A stretch of DNA of 64,000 nucleotides from Pseudomonadota bacterium. Its GTDB lineage: Bacteria > Pseudomonadota > Gammaproteobacteria > Burkholderiales > Burkholderiaceae_C. A program made the translations under genes and the position numbers. Numbering within the stretch: position 1 is the first letter of the stretch; the number at the start of each line of letters is the position of its first letter. Below, piece after piece: positions 26,101 through 34,808 of the stretch. The notes beneath the pieces are model-generated. The model made no database searches, was not told the origin of the DNA, and saw only the letters and a program-made list of their open reading frames with translations. The stretch spans positions 62,001 through 126,000 of the forward strand of contig JADFIG010000001.1 in assembly GCA_022566735.1 (NCBI GenBank). Direction: 5' to 3'.

Positions 26101-26399
26101 AGCGCCTGGCCGAGGGCGTGCCGCCCGTGAGCGCCGCCCTGGAGGCCGGCTCGACCCGGCTGCGCCCGGTGCTGATGACGGCCCTGGCCATGGTGATCGG
26201 CATGGTGCCCATGGCCCTGGGGCTGGGCGAGGGCGGCGAGCAGAACGCACCGCTGGGCCGCGCGGTCATCGGCGGGCTGCTGCTGGCCACCGTCTCGACC
26301 CTGCTGTTCGTGCCCCTGGTGTTCGCCGGGGTGCATGGCCGCTTGCAGGCGCGTGCCGGCCGCCGGCTGGCGGGTGTCGAGCCCGCCGTGGCCGTGTGA
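23190..26399 (+). CDS. RND-family efflux permease
   Basis: This 1069-residue inner-membrane pump starts MWIVQVALRRPYTFVVAALLILLATPFVLRKTPVDVFPEIDIP, the standard RND opening. The proton-relay Asp pair is in GGLALAVGILVDDATVEIENVERHL, and the second half repeats the fold (GRDFFPVVDAGQIRLHVRAP). The two large periplasmic loops are present, and length is normal for the HAE-1/HAE-2-like branch. It lies 16 bases after the lectin-like gene and 72 before its adaptor. No outer-membrane factor is encoded nearby, so a housekeeping TolC-like channel must be shared. Confidence 0.93.
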   Translation: MWIVQVALRRPYTFVVAALLILLATPFVLRKTPVDVFPEIDIPVVAILMSYNGLPAKEMNDRIITPIERNLANSVSDMEHTESQTLAGMGIIKVFFQPQVDQATAIAQVVASTQASLRSLPAGATPPTIIKYSATDLPVLQLGFSSPVRSEQELNEQAFNVLRTKLITIPGVAVTAPYGGRFRQVSVDINGAALSARGLSAVDVVNALNVQNLTLPSGTAKIGAQEVNIDLNGSPRNMAALGDIPITTANGATVFLRDVAQVRDGYQPQTNVVRRDGERGLLMTVLRNGGASTLDIIDTIRRDLPKAVLALPEDITVTPLADQSVFVNAAIRSVVHEALIAAALTATLLLLFLGNWRSTLIIAVSIPLSILCSLIVLHLIGQTINIMTLGGLALAVGILVDDATVEIENVERHLHMGKRPQQAILDGAAEIATPALVATLCICIAFVPMFFLTGVAGKLFVPLAQAVVFAMLASYVLSRTLVPTLVMYLMQRQPRAAPAEAGAQAPGRWRRIHLAFEAGFERLRHDHAVVLAALLRRKRLAGGVFLGLALLSCGLYTQLGRDFFPVVDAGQIRLHVRAPLGTRLEEMPAFVDQVEARIRQLVGPEQISGIVDIVGGPYTPYNTLYNNNGTFDSSDVEILVSLKPGHAPTAGHIRKLRQALPRDFPGNEFYFQPADMVSQTLNFGLSAPIDIQIQGNKTAENLAVATELVNQVRQVPGAVDTTLYQRFNRRALSLEMDRAALAQTGLVARDVAQNVMVSLSSSFQTAPTYWLNQANGTVYNVAVQAPQHEIDSLGAMLSIPVNPAGAGTGGAQREPQLLGNVVQVKSSSQQGNVSHFNIANVIDIHTGVDGRDLGSTCDDIARLVEAARARLPRGSEITVRGQITTLQTAFEQLGWGLLVAVVLVYLLLVVNFQSWLDALIIVSALPAALAGIAWMLFLSGTPLSVPALTGAIMTVGVATANSILVVAFARQRLAEGVPPVSAALEAGSTRLRPVLMTALAMVIGMVPMALGLGEGGEQNAPLGRAVIGGLLLATVSTLLFVPLVFAGVHGRLQARAGRRLAGVEPAVAV

Positions 26400-26471
26400 T
26401 GTGCTGGCCATCCATCTGCCCGCTGGGCCCTGATCTTTCCCCTGATCTTTCCCTCCTTGCCTTCTTCCCTC

Positions 26472-27812
26472 ATGACCCACCCTGACCGAGACCCTTCTGC
26501 CGCGCACCCTCCCGGGGACGCCGCTCCCGACACCCCGGTGCGGGACTCCGGCGCCCTGCGCCGCGCCACGCGTCTGGGCCTGGGCGCGCTGGCCTTGCTG
26601 CTGGCGGGGGCCGGCGTGCGCGCTTACGTGAACGAGGTGCATGCCAGCCAGATCGAAGCAGGCACGCGCGAGCGGGCCGTCCGATCGGTGCTGTTCACGC
26701 TCCCGCAGGCGGGGCAGGCCCAGCGCAGCGTGGCCTTGCCCGCCACCCTCAAGGGGCGCAACGAAGCGGCCATCCATGCGCGCACCAACGGCTATGTGCG
26801 GGCCTGGAAGAAGGACATCGGCGACCGCGTCCGCCAGGGCGATGTGCTGGCCCTCATCGACACGCCGGAGGTGGACCAGGACCTGGCCCAGGCGCGCGCC
26901 GTGCTCAGCCAGGTGCAGGCCCGGCTGGTGCTGGCGCAGTCCTCGCTGACGCGCTGGGAGGGCTTGCGCCAGCGCGATGCGGTTTCGGCCCAGGAGCTCG
27001 ACGAGCGCCGCGCCGCGCAGCAACAGGCCCAGGCCGACCTGGCCGCCGCGCAGGCCAACGTGCGCCGCCTGCAGCAGCTCCATGACTTCGGCATCCTCAC
27101 GGCGCCCTTCGATGGCGTGGTGGTGCGGCGCAACGTGGAGGTCGGCGCGCTGGTGGTGGCCGGTGGCGCCGCCACGCGCGAGCTGTTCTACCTGGCGCAG
27201 TCCGATGTGCTGCGCCTGACCGTGGCGGTGCCGCAGGCCCATGCCGCGGACATCCAGGTGGGCAAGGAGGTCGGCATCAAGCTGCTGGAGCGGCCGCAGC
27301 GTCCGTTCAAGGGCCGTGTCACGCGGGTGTCCGGCGGTCTGGACGTGGCCACGCGCTCCTTGCAGGTCGAGGTCGCCGTGCCCAACGAGGACGGGCAGTT
27401 GCTGCCCGGGACCTATGTCGAGGTGAGCTTGCCGCTGTCGGGCTCGGCCAAGGCCCTGCTGGTGCCGCCCAACACGCTGCAGTTCCGCCAGGACGGCCCG
27501 CGCGTGGCTGTGCTGGACGCCGACGACACGGTCAGCCTGCGCCCGGTCAAGCTGGGGCGCGACCTCGGGCGTGCGGTGGAGGTCACCTCGGGCCTGGGCC
27601 CGAAAGACCGCGTCGTGCTGAACCCGCCGGATACCATCGACGCGGGGGAGCGCGTGCGTGCGAAGCTGGCGCAAGCGCCGTCGGCCCCGGGGTCGCCGGC
27701 ATCGGCTGCGTCCTCTGCCGCACCTTCTGCCGCATCCTCTGCCGCATCCTCTGCCGGGGGCGGCGCGTCGGCATGGACACCAGCACCGGCACAGGCACCG
27801 GCCAGGTCCTGA
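26472..27812 (+). CDS. RND periplasmic adaptor (membrane fusion protein)
   Basis: ATG 26472 gives 446 residues: a single N-terminal membrane anchor (LGLGALALLLAGAGVRAYV), the biotinyl-lipoyl half-motifs (ALPATLKGRNEAAIHARTNGYVRAWKKDIGDRVRQGDVLALIDTPEVDQ), a coiled-coil hairpin and the beta-barrel domain (TAPFDGVVVRRNVEVGALV). It couples the upstream pump to an outer-membrane channel. The last 50 residues are an Ala/Ser/Pro tail encoded by 12-bp tandem repeats. It is the last gene of the rightward series; a palindrome and then the ccm operon follow. Confidence 0.92.
   Translation: MTHPDRDPSAAHPPGDAAPDTPVRDSGALRRATRLGLGALALLLAGAGVRAYVNEVHASQIEAGTRERAVRSVLFTLPQAGQAQRSVALPATLKGRNEAAIHARTNGYVRAWKKDIGDRVRQGDVLALIDTPEVDQDLAQARAVLSQVQARLVLAQSSLTRWEGLRQRDAVSAQELDERRAAQQQAQADLAAAQANVRRLQQLHDFGILTAPFDGVVVRRNVEVGALVVAGGAATRELFYLAQSDVLRLTVAVPQAHAADIQVGKEVGIKLLERPQRPFKGRVTRVSGGLDVATRSLQVEVAVPNEDGQLLPGTYVEVSLPLSGSAKALLVPPNTLQFRQDGPRVAVLDADDTVSLRPVKLGRDLGRAVEVTSGLGPKDRVVLNPPDTIDAGERVRAKLAQAPSAPGSPASAASSAAPSAASSAASSAGGGASAWTPAPAQAPARS
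27711..27758 (+). repeat. Four tandem 12-bp repeats in the adaptor gene
   Basis: TCCTCTGCCGCA, CCTTCTGCCGCA, TCCTCTGCCGCA and TCCTCTGCCGGG follow one another and encode the Ser-Ala tail. Copy changes would alter length without shifting frame. Confidence 0.8.
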
Positions 27813-27824
27813 TGCATATGCATC
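27811..27824. promoter_or_regulatory. 14-bp perfect palindrome between the adaptor and ccmA
   Basis: GATGCATATGCATC reads the same on both strands and starts at the adaptor stop codon, about 50 bp before ccmA. It may be an operator for the ccm operon. No hairpin-plus-T pattern is present. Confidence 0.35.
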
Positions 27825-27875
27825 TGCCGATTCCTTCGTTGGTGCGCGCAGGGCTGCTCGATACAGTGCATTCGC

Positions 27876-28589
27876 ATGTTGAAAGCCCCGCACTCCCACG
27901 CATCCACGGCCGGCACCGAGGCCCTGTTGCAGGCCACCGGCCTGGCGGCAGGCCGTGGGGCGCATGCCGCGGCCAGGCCCTTGTTCGAGGGCGTGGACTT
28001 CGCCCTGGCGGCGGGTGAGGCCTTGCATGTGGCCGGGCCGAACGGCAGCGGCAAGACGACCTTGTTGCGCGTGCTCTGCGGCCTGCATGCCCCGCTGGCC
28101 GGCGATGTGCGCTGGCGTGGTGTGCCGCTGCGGCGCGATCGCAGCGCCTTCCACGCCGAGGTCCTGAGCATCGCGCACAGCGAGGGCTTGAAGGCCGAGC
28201 TCAGCGCCCTGGAGAACCTGCGCGCGGCCCAGACCCTGGCCGGCCGCCCCTGCACCGAGGCACAGGCGCTGCGGGCCCTGGCGAGGGTGGGGCTGGATGT
28301 GCGCCGGGCCCTGCTGCCCAGCGGGGCCTTGTCGCAAGGCCAGAAGCGCCGGGCGCAACTGGCCCGACTGGCGTTGCCTGAGAGCGTGGCCCAGCCGCAG
28401 TTGCTGGTGCTCGACGAACCCTTCAACGCCCTGGACCAGGCCAGCACCGAGGTGGTGTGCCAGTTGCTGGCCGAGCGGCTGGCGCAGGGCGCGGCCCTGG
28501 TCTACACCACCCACCAGGGCCAGCGTGTGGCGGCCCGTGCCACCCAGCACCTGAACCTGGGCGTGCCCGCCTGGGCGGAGGCCGCGTGA
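27876..28589 (+). CDS. ccmA: Cytochrome c maturation ATPase CcmA
   Basis: The 237-residue ABC ATPase has Walker A GPNGSGKTTLLRVLCGL, a shortened signature LSQGQKRRAQLARL typical of CcmA (not LSGGQ), and Walker B LLVLDEPFNALD. With CcmB and CcmC it drives release of haem-loaded CcmE from the CcmC-CcmD platform. It overlaps ccmB (TGATG) and opens a complete ccmABCDEFGH set, which fits the many c-type cytochromes encoded upstream. Confidence 0.95.
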   Translation: MLKAPHSHASTAGTEALLQATGLAAGRGAHAAARPLFEGVDFALAAGEALHVAGPNGSGKTTLLRVLCGLHAPLAGDVRWRGVPLRRDRSAFHAEVLSIAHSEGLKAELSALENLRAAQTLAGRPCTEAQALRALARVGLDVRRALLPSGALSQGQKRRAQLARLALPESVAQPQLLVLDEPFNALDQASTEVVCQLLAERLAQGAALVYTTHQGQRVAARATQHLNLGVPAWAEAA

Positions 28590-29257
28590 TGGTCCGTGTG
28601 TGGTGGGGGGTGCTGCAGCGCGACCTGTTGCTGGCGGTGCGACGGCGTGCCGATGTGGCCGCGTCCCTGGGTTTCTTCCTCATGGTCAGCAGCCTGTTTC
28701 CCCTGGGCATCGGCCCTGAGCGCGACACCCTGCGCAGCGTGGCGCCGGGCGTGCTCTGGGTGGCGGCCCTGCTGTCGGCCTTGCTGTCGCTGGGGCGCCT
28801 GTTCGCGCAGGACCATGCCGATGGCACCCTGGAGCAGATGCTGCTGTCGCCCCAGCCCCTGAGCGTGATCGTGCTGGGCAAGGTGGCGGCCCACTGGCTG
28901 AGCAGCGGCTTGCCCCTGCTGGTGCTGGCGCCGGTGCTGGCGCTGCAGTTCGACCTGCCCGCCGATGCCATCGGGGTGCTGGGCCTGAGCCTGTTGCTGG
29001 GCACGCCCGTGCTCAGCCTGGTGGGGGCCATCGGCGCGGCGCTGACCCTGGGGCTGCGCGGCGGGGGCGTGTTGCTGTCCTTGTTGCTGCTGCCGCTCTA
29101 CATCCCGGTGCTGATCTTCGGCGCGGGGGCCGTGTCCGCCCAGGCAGGAGGGCAGGGCGCCAGCGCCCACCTGTGCCTGCTGGGGGCCTTGCTGGCCGCG
29201 TCCCTGGCCCTGGCGCCGGGGGGGGCGGCGGCGGCCCTGCGGCTGTCGGCCGATTGA
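28589..29257 (+). CDS. ccmB: Cytochrome c maturation permease CcmB
   Basis: ATG 28589 overlaps the ccmA stop by one base. The 222-residue product has six hydrophobic helices and the family-typical start VWWGVLQRDLLLAVRRRADVAASLGFFLMVSSLFPLGIGPE. RLFAQDHADGTLEQMLLSPQPL is the conserved cytoplasmic loop that contacts CcmA. The length matches CcmB. Confidence 0.95.
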   Translation: MVRVWWGVLQRDLLLAVRRRADVAASLGFFLMVSSLFPLGIGPERDTLRSVAPGVLWVAALLSALLSLGRLFAQDHADGTLEQMLLSPQPLSVIVLGKVAAHWLSSGLPLLVLAPVLALQFDLPADAIGVLGLSLLLGTPVLSLVGAIGAALTLGLRGGGVLLSLLLLPLYIPVLIFGAGAVSAQAGGQGASAHLCLLGALLAASLALAPGGAAAALRLSAD

Positions 29258-29258
29258 G

Positions 29259-30125
29259 GTGCCACGCGCCCTGATGTTCCTGAATTTCTTGATGTCCCGA
29301 GCTCCTGCCATGACCCTGGCTTCCCTCCTCCCACCCTCACCGCAGCCGCCCCTCGCGGGCCGTGACGCTCGCAGGCAGCGCTGGCAGCAGGCGCTGCTCC
29401 GCCACGCCTCGCCGCGCCAGGCCCATGCGCTGGCCGGCCGCATCCTGCCCTGGGCCTGGGGCATCGCTGCGCTGGCCACGCTGGCCGGCTTGTACGTCGG
29501 GTTCTTCGTCGCGCCCACCGACCACCAGCAGGGCGAGGCCTACCGCATCATCTTCGTGCACGTGCCGGCGGCCTGGCTGTCCATGGTCCTCTACGTCGCG
29601 ATGGCCTTCTGGGGCGCGGTGGGCTGGGTGTTCAACACGCGGGCCTCGTCGATGCTGGCGCGGGCCCTGGCGCCCACCGGCGCCCTGTTCTGCTTCCTGG
29701 CCCTGTGGACGGGGGCGCTGTGGGGCAAGCCCACCTGGGGCACCTGGTGGGTGTGGGATGCGCGGCTGACGTCCGAGCTCATCCTGCTGTTCCTCTACCT
29801 GGGCGTGATGGCGCTGCAGTCGGCCATCGACGACCCGCGCCGCGGTGACCACGCCGGGACCTTGCTGGCCGTGGTGGGTGTGGTCAATGTGCCGGTGATC
29901 TATTTCTCGGTGAAGTGGTGGAACACCCTGCACCAGGGCGCATCGATCAGCCTGAAGGCGGCCCCGACGCTGGCCTCGTCGATGTTGACGGGCCTGCTGC
30001 TGTGCACCGTGGGCCTGTGGGCCTGGGCCCTGGCCGTGGTGCTGCAACGCCTGCGCCTCATCGTGCTGCAGCGTGAGCAGCATGCCGACTGGGTGCTGCA
30101 AGCCCAGCGCGAGGAGCGCGCATGA
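29259..30125 (+). CDS. ccmC: Haem handling protein CcmC
   Basis: CcmC attaches haem to CcmE. The sequence carries the periplasmic His motif [12 protein letters not shown] and the tryptophan-rich haem-binding [23 protein letters not shown] between six helices. The track start is a GTG at 29259; ATGs at 29274, 29292 and 29310 are alternatives. The N-terminal 50 residues are longer and more basic than usual, so the true start may be one of these. It overlaps ccmD by 4 bases. Confidence 0.93.
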   Translation: MPRALMFLNFLMSRAPAMTLASLLPPSPQPPLAGRDARRQRWQQALLRHASPRQAHALAGRILPWAWGIAALATLAGLYVGFFVAPTDHQQGEAYRIIFVHVPAAWLSMVLYVAMAFWGAVGWVFNTRASSMLARALAPTGALFCFLALWTGALWGKPTWGTWWVWDARLTSELILLFLYLGVMALQSAIDDPRRGDHAGTLLAVVGVVNVPVIYFSVKWWNTLHQGASISLKAAPTLASSMLTGLLLCTVGLWAWALAVVLQRLRLIVLQREQHADWVLQAQREERA

Positions 30126-30319
30126 ACGGGCCACACTGGCAGGACTTCTTCGCCATGGGCGGGCATGGCCTGTACGTCTGGGGCTCGGTCGGCGTGGTGT
30201 TCGCCGCCTTGCTGGCGGAGTGGGGTGCACTGGTCTGGCAGGCGTGGCAGTGGCGGCGCCAGTTCCGGCTGGTGCCATGGCAGGACGCCGGAGATCAGCC
30301 GGCGGAGGTGCGGCCATGA
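30122..30319 (+). CDS. ccmD: Haem exporter subunit CcmD
   Basis: This 65-residue single-pass protein ([35 protein letters not shown]) sits between ccmC and ccmE and overlaps both by 4 bases. The FxMGGHGxYVWxSYG-type N-terminus is the CcmD signature. It stabilises CcmE on CcmC. Confidence 0.93.
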   Translation: MNGPHWQDFFAMGGHGLYVWGSVGVVFAALLAEWGALVWQAWQWRRQFRLVPWQDAGDQPAEVRP

Positions 30320-30816
30320 CGATCGCCTTCAAGCCGCCAGGGCTCAAGCCCCGTCACCAGCGCCTGGTGCTGGTCGTGCTGGGGGTGCTGGGACTGGGCC
30401 TGGCCGCCTGGCTGGTGCTGTCGGCCTTCCGCCAGAACCTGGTGTTCTTCTTCACGCCCACGCAGGTGGTGCAGGGCGAGGCCCCGCCGAACCGGCGCTT
30501 TCGCATCGGTGGCATGGTCGAGGCCGGCAGCCTGCAGCGCGAGGCCGATGGCCTGAGCCACCGCTTCGTGGTCACCGACATGGCCCAGCGCGTGGCCGTT
30601 CGCTACAAGGGCCTGCTGCCCGACCTGTTCCAGGAAGGCAAGGGCGTGGTGGCGCAGGGCCGCCTGGGGCCCGACCGCAGCTTCGTGGCCGACGAGGTGC
30701 TGGCCAAGCACGACGAGAACTACATGCCGCCGGAAGCCGCCCATGCGCTCCAGCAGGCGGGCGCGGGCCTCCCTGTGCCGAAACCGGCGGCCACACCGGC
30801 GGGGGGACGGCCATGA
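30316..30816 (+). CDS. ccmE: Periplasmic haem chaperone CcmE
   Basis: ATG 30316 overlaps ccmD. After one membrane anchor ([22 protein letters not shown]) comes the OB-fold domain with [17 protein letters not shown] and [21 protein letters not shown]. The covalent haem ligand His is in the [13 protein letters not shown] motif, so this is the normal HXXXY type. The Pro/Ala-rich tail after it is variable in the family. Confidence 0.95.
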   Translation: MTIAFKPPGLKPRHQRLVLVVLGVLGLGLAAWLVLSAFRQNLVFFFTPTQVVQGEAPPNRRFRIGGMVEAGSLQREADGLSHRFVVTDMAQRVAVRYKGLLPDLFQEGKGVVAQGRLGPDRSFVADEVLAKHDENYMPPEAAHALQQAGAGLPVPKPAATPAGGRP

Positions 30817-32849
30817 GTGCAGAACTCGGCCAGATCGCCCTGATCCTGGCGCTGGGCCTGTCGCTGCTGCTGGGCGGGCTGCCGCTGTGGGGCGCCTGGC
30901 GCCGGGATGCGCGCTGGATGTCCGTGGCCAGGCCTTTGGCCGCCGGGCAGTTCGTCCTGGTGGCGCTGGCCTTCGGGCTGCTGGTGCAGGCCTTTGTGGC
31001 CAAGGACTTCTCGGTGGCGTACGTGGCCCGCAACGCCAACTCGCTGCTGCCCCTGCCTTACCGGGTGGCGGCGACCTGGGGCGGGCACGAGGGCTCCCTG
31101 CTGCTGTGGCAGCTGATGCTGTCGGGCTGGACCCTGGCCGTGGCGCGTTGCAGCCGCAGCCTGCCGCTGGACGTGGTGGCGCGCGTGCTGGCCGTGCTGG
31201 GCTGGATCGCGGTGGGCTTCCTGAGCTTCACCCTGCTGACGTCCAACCCCTTCGAGCGCCAACTGCCCGCGCTGCCCGACGGGCGCGACCTCAACCCCTT
31301 GCTGCAGGACCCGGGCATGGTCTTCCATCCGCCCTTGCTCTACATGGGCTATGTGGGCTTCTCGGTGGCCTTCGCCTTCGCTCTGGCCGCGCTGATGTCG
31401 GGCCGGCTGGATGCGGCCTGGGCGCGCTGGACACGGCCCTGGACGCTGCTGGCCTGGGCCTTCCTGACCCTGGGCATCCTGCTGGGCAGCTTCTGGGCCT
31501 ACTACGAGCTGGGCTGGGGCGGCTGGTGGTTCTGGGACGCGGTCGAAAACGCCTCCTTCATGCCCTGGCTGGTGGGCACGGCGCTGGTCCATTCGCTGCT
31601 GGTCAGCGACAAGCGCGGCACCTTCCGGCACTGGACGCTGCTGCTGGCCATCCTCGCCTTCTCCTTGTCCCTGCTGGGCACCTTCCTGGTCCGCTCGGGG
31701 GTGCTGTCCTCGGTCCACGCCTTTGCGTCGGACCCGCGGCGCGGCCTCTTCATCCTGGCCTTCCTGGTGGTCGTGGTCGGTGGGTCGCTGGCGCTGTATG
31801 CGTGGCGTGCCGCGGCGGTCGATGCCGATGCCGATGCCCGCGTGCGTTTCGCCCTGGTCTCGCGCGAATCCGTGCTGCTGCTCAACAACGTCTTCCTGCT
31901 GGTGACAGCGGGCACGGTCTTGCTGGGCACGCTCTACCCGCTGGCGCTGGACGCCCTCGGTCTGGGCAAGATCTCGGTGGGGCCGCCGTACTTCGATGCC
32001 GTGTTCGTGCCGCTGATGGTGCCGGTGCTCTTGCTGATGGCCTGGGGGCCGGTGCTGGCCTGGCGCCAGTCTTCCCTGCGGCAGGCCTGGCAGACGCTGC
32101 GAGCCCCGGCCGTGGTCGCGGTGCTGCTCAGCGTTGCCGTGGCGCTGGCCTGGCGCACCTCGCCGGGTGTGGCTTGCGGCCTGCTGCTCAGCGGTTGGAT
32201 CGTGCTGGGCACGCTGGCCCTGCTGCGCCGACGCTGGGCCACGCGCACCCTGGGTCTGTGGGGCATGGTGGCGGCCCATGCGGGCGTGGGGGTGTTCGTG
32301 GCCGGGGTCACCCTGGTCAAGGGCCTGGAGCATGCCGTCGATGCCAGCCTCAAGGAGGGCGAGCACGTGCTGCTGGCCGGGCATGACTTCCACTTCCAGT
32401 CCCTGCGCAAGGGCCGGGGCGCGAACTTCATCTCCGCGCAGGCGCGCTTCGAGGTCACCCGTGGGGGGCGGCACATCGCCACCCTGTGGCCTGAAAAGCG
32501 CCTCTACCTCGTGCAGCGCATGCCCATGAGCGAGGCGGCCATCGACCGCGGGCTGACGCGCGATCTCTATGTCTCGCTGGGCGAAGCGTCGCCCGATGGC
32601 GCCTGGGGCGTGCGCGTGCAGATCAAGCCCTTCATGGGCTGGGTCTGGGCGGGCTGCCTGCTGATGGCCCTGGGCGGCGCGCTGGCGGCGGCGGACAAGC
32701 GCTTGCGGGCACGTGCGCCGCGCGTCGCCCCCCACGACGGTCGGCATGCCGAGCCTGCGCTCTTGCCCTTGCCGCCGACCTTGCCGGTTCCCCAGCCGCG
32801 CAGGGCCCACCCCATCCCGACCGACCTCTCCGCACAGCCTTCGCCATGA
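30813..32849 (+). CDS. ccmF: Haem lyase subunit CcmF
   Basis: The 678-residue polytopic protein starts [29 protein letters not shown]. It carries the CcmF haem-handling tryptophan motif [20 protein letters not shown] with flanking His ([43 protein letters not shown]). It transfers haem from CcmE to apocytochromes with CcmG and CcmH. It overlaps both neighbours by 4 bases. A short GTCGAT/GCCGAT repeat encodes DADADAR in one loop. Confidence 0.95.
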   Translation: MSAELGQIALILALGLSLLLGGLPLWGAWRRDARWMSVARPLAAGQFVLVALAFGLLVQAFVAKDFSVAYVARNANSLLPLPYRVAATWGGHEGSLLLWQLMLSGWTLAVARCSRSLPLDVVARVLAVLGWIAVGFLSFTLLTSNPFERQLPALPDGRDLNPLLQDPGMVFHPPLLYMGYVGFSVAFAFALAALMSGRLDAAWARWTRPWTLLAWAFLTLGILLGSFWAYYELGWGGWWFWDAVENASFMPWLVGTALVHSLLVSDKRGTFRHWTLLLAILAFSLSLLGTFLVRSGVLSSVHAFASDPRRGLFILAFLVVVVGGSLALYAWRAAAVDADADARVRFALVSRESVLLLNNVFLLVTAGTVLLGTLYPLALDALGLGKISVGPPYFDAVFVPLMVPVLLLMAWGPVLAWRQSSLRQAWQTLRAPAVVAVLLSVAVALAWRTSPGVACGLLLSGWIVLGTLALLRRRWATRTLGLWGMVAAHAGVGVFVAGVTLVKGLEHAVDASLKEGEHVLLAGHDFHFQSLRKGRGANFISAQARFEVTRGGRHIATLWPEKRLYLVQRMPMSEAAIDRGLTRDLYVSLGEASPDGAWGVRVQIKPFMGWVWAGCLLMALGGALAAADKRLRARAPRVAPHDGRHAEPALLPLPPTLPVPQPRRAHPIPTDLSAQPSP

Positions 32850-33499
32850 CGACCCGTTCGCTTCCACCCTCTGGGGCTGCACCGCAAAATGCGCCGCGCC
32901 GTGCGCCCCACCCTGCGCCCCACCGTGCCCTGCGCTGGTTCGCCGTGGCCGTGCCCTTGCTGGTCTTTGCCGCCTTGGCGTTCATGCTGGCGCGGGGCCT
33001 GCAGCAAGGACGCAACGACGAGCTGCCGTCGCCCCTGGTCGGCCGCGCCTTGCCGGCTTTCGAGTTGCCGGTGCTGCGCGCCGAGGCAGGCGCACAGCGC
33101 CTGTCGTCGTTGTCGGTGGCGGCGTCGTTTGCGCCAAGGCAGCTGCTCGGCCAGGTCTGGCTGCTCAATGTGTGGGCCTCCTGGTGCACCACCTGCCGAG
33201 AAGAGCACCCCGTGCTGATGCGGCTGTCGCGCGAATCCGCGGTGCCGCTGGTGGGCTTCGATTACCAGGACCGTCCCGAGGCCGGCCTCGACTGGCTGGC
33301 GCGCATGGGCGACCCCTATCACCTCACCGTGACCGACCTGCAAGGGCGCGCGGGGCTGGACCTCGGCGTCGTCGGGGTGCCGGAGACCTTCGTCATCGAC
33401 AAGCAAGGGCGGGTGCGCCACAAGCTGTCCGGCCCCCTCACGGACGAGGTCTGGCGCAGCACCCTGCACCCGCTGATCAAGGAGCTGCAAGGTGCGTGA
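32846..33499 (+). CDS. ccmG: Thiol-disulfide oxidoreductase CcmG/DsbE
   Basis: A membrane-anchored thioredoxin-fold protein (217 residues) with active site LLNVWASWCTTCREEHPVLM, the WCXXC form of CcmG. The cis-Pro loop is VVGVPETFVIDKQGRV. It reduces apocytochrome haem-site cysteines before ligation. The N-terminal 30 residues are Pro/Arg-rich and cytoplasmic. It overlaps ccmF by 4 and ccmH by 8 bases. Confidence 0.94.
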   Translation: MTTRSLPPSGAAPQNAPRRAPHPAPHRALRWFAVAVPLLVFAALAFMLARGLQQGRNDELPSPLVGRALPAFELPVLRAEAGAQRLSSLSVAASFAPRQLLGQVWLLNVWASWCTTCREEHPVLMRLSRESAVPLVGFDYQDRPEAGLDWLARMGDPYHLTVTDLQGRAGLDLGVVGVPETFVIDKQGRVRHKLSGPLTDEVWRSTLHPLIKELQGA

Positions 33500-34808
33500 C
33501 GCTGCGAACACCGGGCGTTCGCGGTGGCGACGGGGCGCTGGCTGGCCGGTGGGTGCCGTGGCGTGGATCCTGGCCGTGTCGCCGGTGCCGGCAGCCGCGC
33601 AAGCGGGCGTCCGGGTGGACCTGCCCCAGCGGCCATCGCAAGCGCAGCAGCTCGCCGCTGGCGATCCGTCCCTGGACGAGCGCGTGCAGCACCTGACGGC
33701 CGAGCTGCGTTGCCTGGTCTGCCAGAACCAGACCATCGCGGATTCGCAGGCGGAGCTGGCCATGCAGCTCAAGCGCGAGGTGCGCCAGCAACTCTCGCAA
33801 GGCGCCAGCGACCAGCAGGTGCGCGACTTCATGGCCCAGCGCTACGGTGACTTCGTGCTCTACCGTCCGCCGCTCACCGGCGTGACGCGCTGGCTGTGGT
33901 GGGGGCCGGTGGGCCTGCTGGGCCTGGGGTTGGCCGCGGCGGGCTGGCAGTGGCACCGGCGCCGCCTGGGTGCGGCGACCTCCACCGTGGCGGCATCGCC
34001 CGCGCTGGACACTCACCAGGCCCTCTGCAGCCCTGCCATCCCCGAGGCCCTGGATGCCTCGAATGCCCCGAATGCGTCGAATGCCTTGGGCGCACCCCGG
34101 CCATGGGCGGCGCTGGGCTGGGGCGCGGCCGTGCTCGCTTTCACGGTGGCCTTGTACGCCGGGGTGGGCACGCCCCAGGCCTGGCGGGGCGATGCGTCCT
34201 GGCCGGCCCAGGCCGCCGCGTCGCCCGCTGGCCGGGCGGCGCCCGGGCCTCAAGCCCTGGCGCAGGCGCAAGCCGGCATGACCCCCGCGCAGATCGAGGC
34301 CATGGTGGCGCGCCTGGCCCAGCGACTGCAGGCCCAGCCCGACGACGTGGCTGGCTGGCGCATGCTGGTGCGCTCCTACGAAACCCTGGGCCGCTACGAC
34401 GCGGCCGTGGCCGCCTGGCGTCGCCTGTTCGCGCTGCAGCCCCCGGATGCCGACCAGCTCACCGAGTTCGCCGTCACCCTGGGCATGAGCCAGGGGCAGA
34501 CGCTGGCGGGCGAGCCCGAGCAGGCCTTGCAGCAGGCGCTGCGGCAGCAGCCCGATCACCTGCAGGCCCTGGCCCTGCTGGGCAGCGCGGCCATCGAGCG
34601 TGGCGACCACGCCCAGGCCATCGCCCACTGGCGGCAGATCCTGCGCCACGCCCCGCCCGATGGGGACGTGCGCGCCGGCATCGAGGCCCAGATCGCCAAG
34701 GCGGAGGCCCTGGCCGCGACCGTGCGCCCGCGCGATGCCGCGCCGCGTCGCCCACCCACATCCACCGCGGCGGCCGTCCTGGCGCCGCAGGCCACGGAGG
34801 CCCGCTGA
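33492..34808 (+). CDS. ccmH: CcmH-CcmI fusion protein
   Basis: The N-terminal part (signal peptide, then LTAELRCLVCQNQTIADSQAELAMQLKREVRQQLSQG, one membrane helix) is CcmH with its LRCXXC redox pair. After a second helix (WAALGWGAAVLAFTVALYAGV) the C-terminal 170 residues are TPR-like (ALAQAQAGMTPAQIEAMVARLAQRLQAQPDDVAGWRMLVRSYETLGRYDAAVAAWRRL), which is CcmI. The 438-residue fusion joins the redox and apocytochrome-binding parts of the lyase. The linker holds a 9-bp-type repeat (DASNAPNASNALGAP). It shares one base with the next gene. Confidence 0.92.
   Translation: MRDAANTGRSRWRRGAGWPVGAVAWILAVSPVPAAAQAGVRVDLPQRPSQAQQLAAGDPSLDERVQHLTAELRCLVCQNQTIADSQAELAMQLKREVRQQLSQGASDQQVRDFMAQRYGDFVLYRPPLTGVTRWLWWGPVGLLGLGLAAAGWQWHRRRLGAATSTVAASPALDTHQALCSPAIPEALDASNAPNASNALGAPRPWAALGWGAAVLAFTVALYAGVGTPQAWRGDASWPAQAAASPAGRAAPGPQALAQAQAGMTPAQIEAMVARLAQRLQAQPDDVAGWRMLVRSYETLGRYDAAVAAWRRLFALQPPDADQLTEFAVTLGMSQGQTLAGEPEQALQQALRQQPDHLQALALLGSAAIERGDHAQAIAHWRQILRHAPPDGDVRAGIEAQIAKAEALAATVRPRDAAPRRPPTSTAAAVLAPQATEAR

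Noticed and set aside
22971-28550. 1859-codon open frame on the minus strand
   Set aside because: It lies antisense to the RND, adaptor and ccmA genes. The translation is His/Gln/Arg/Gly-rich without domains, as expected from the complement of GC-rich codons.
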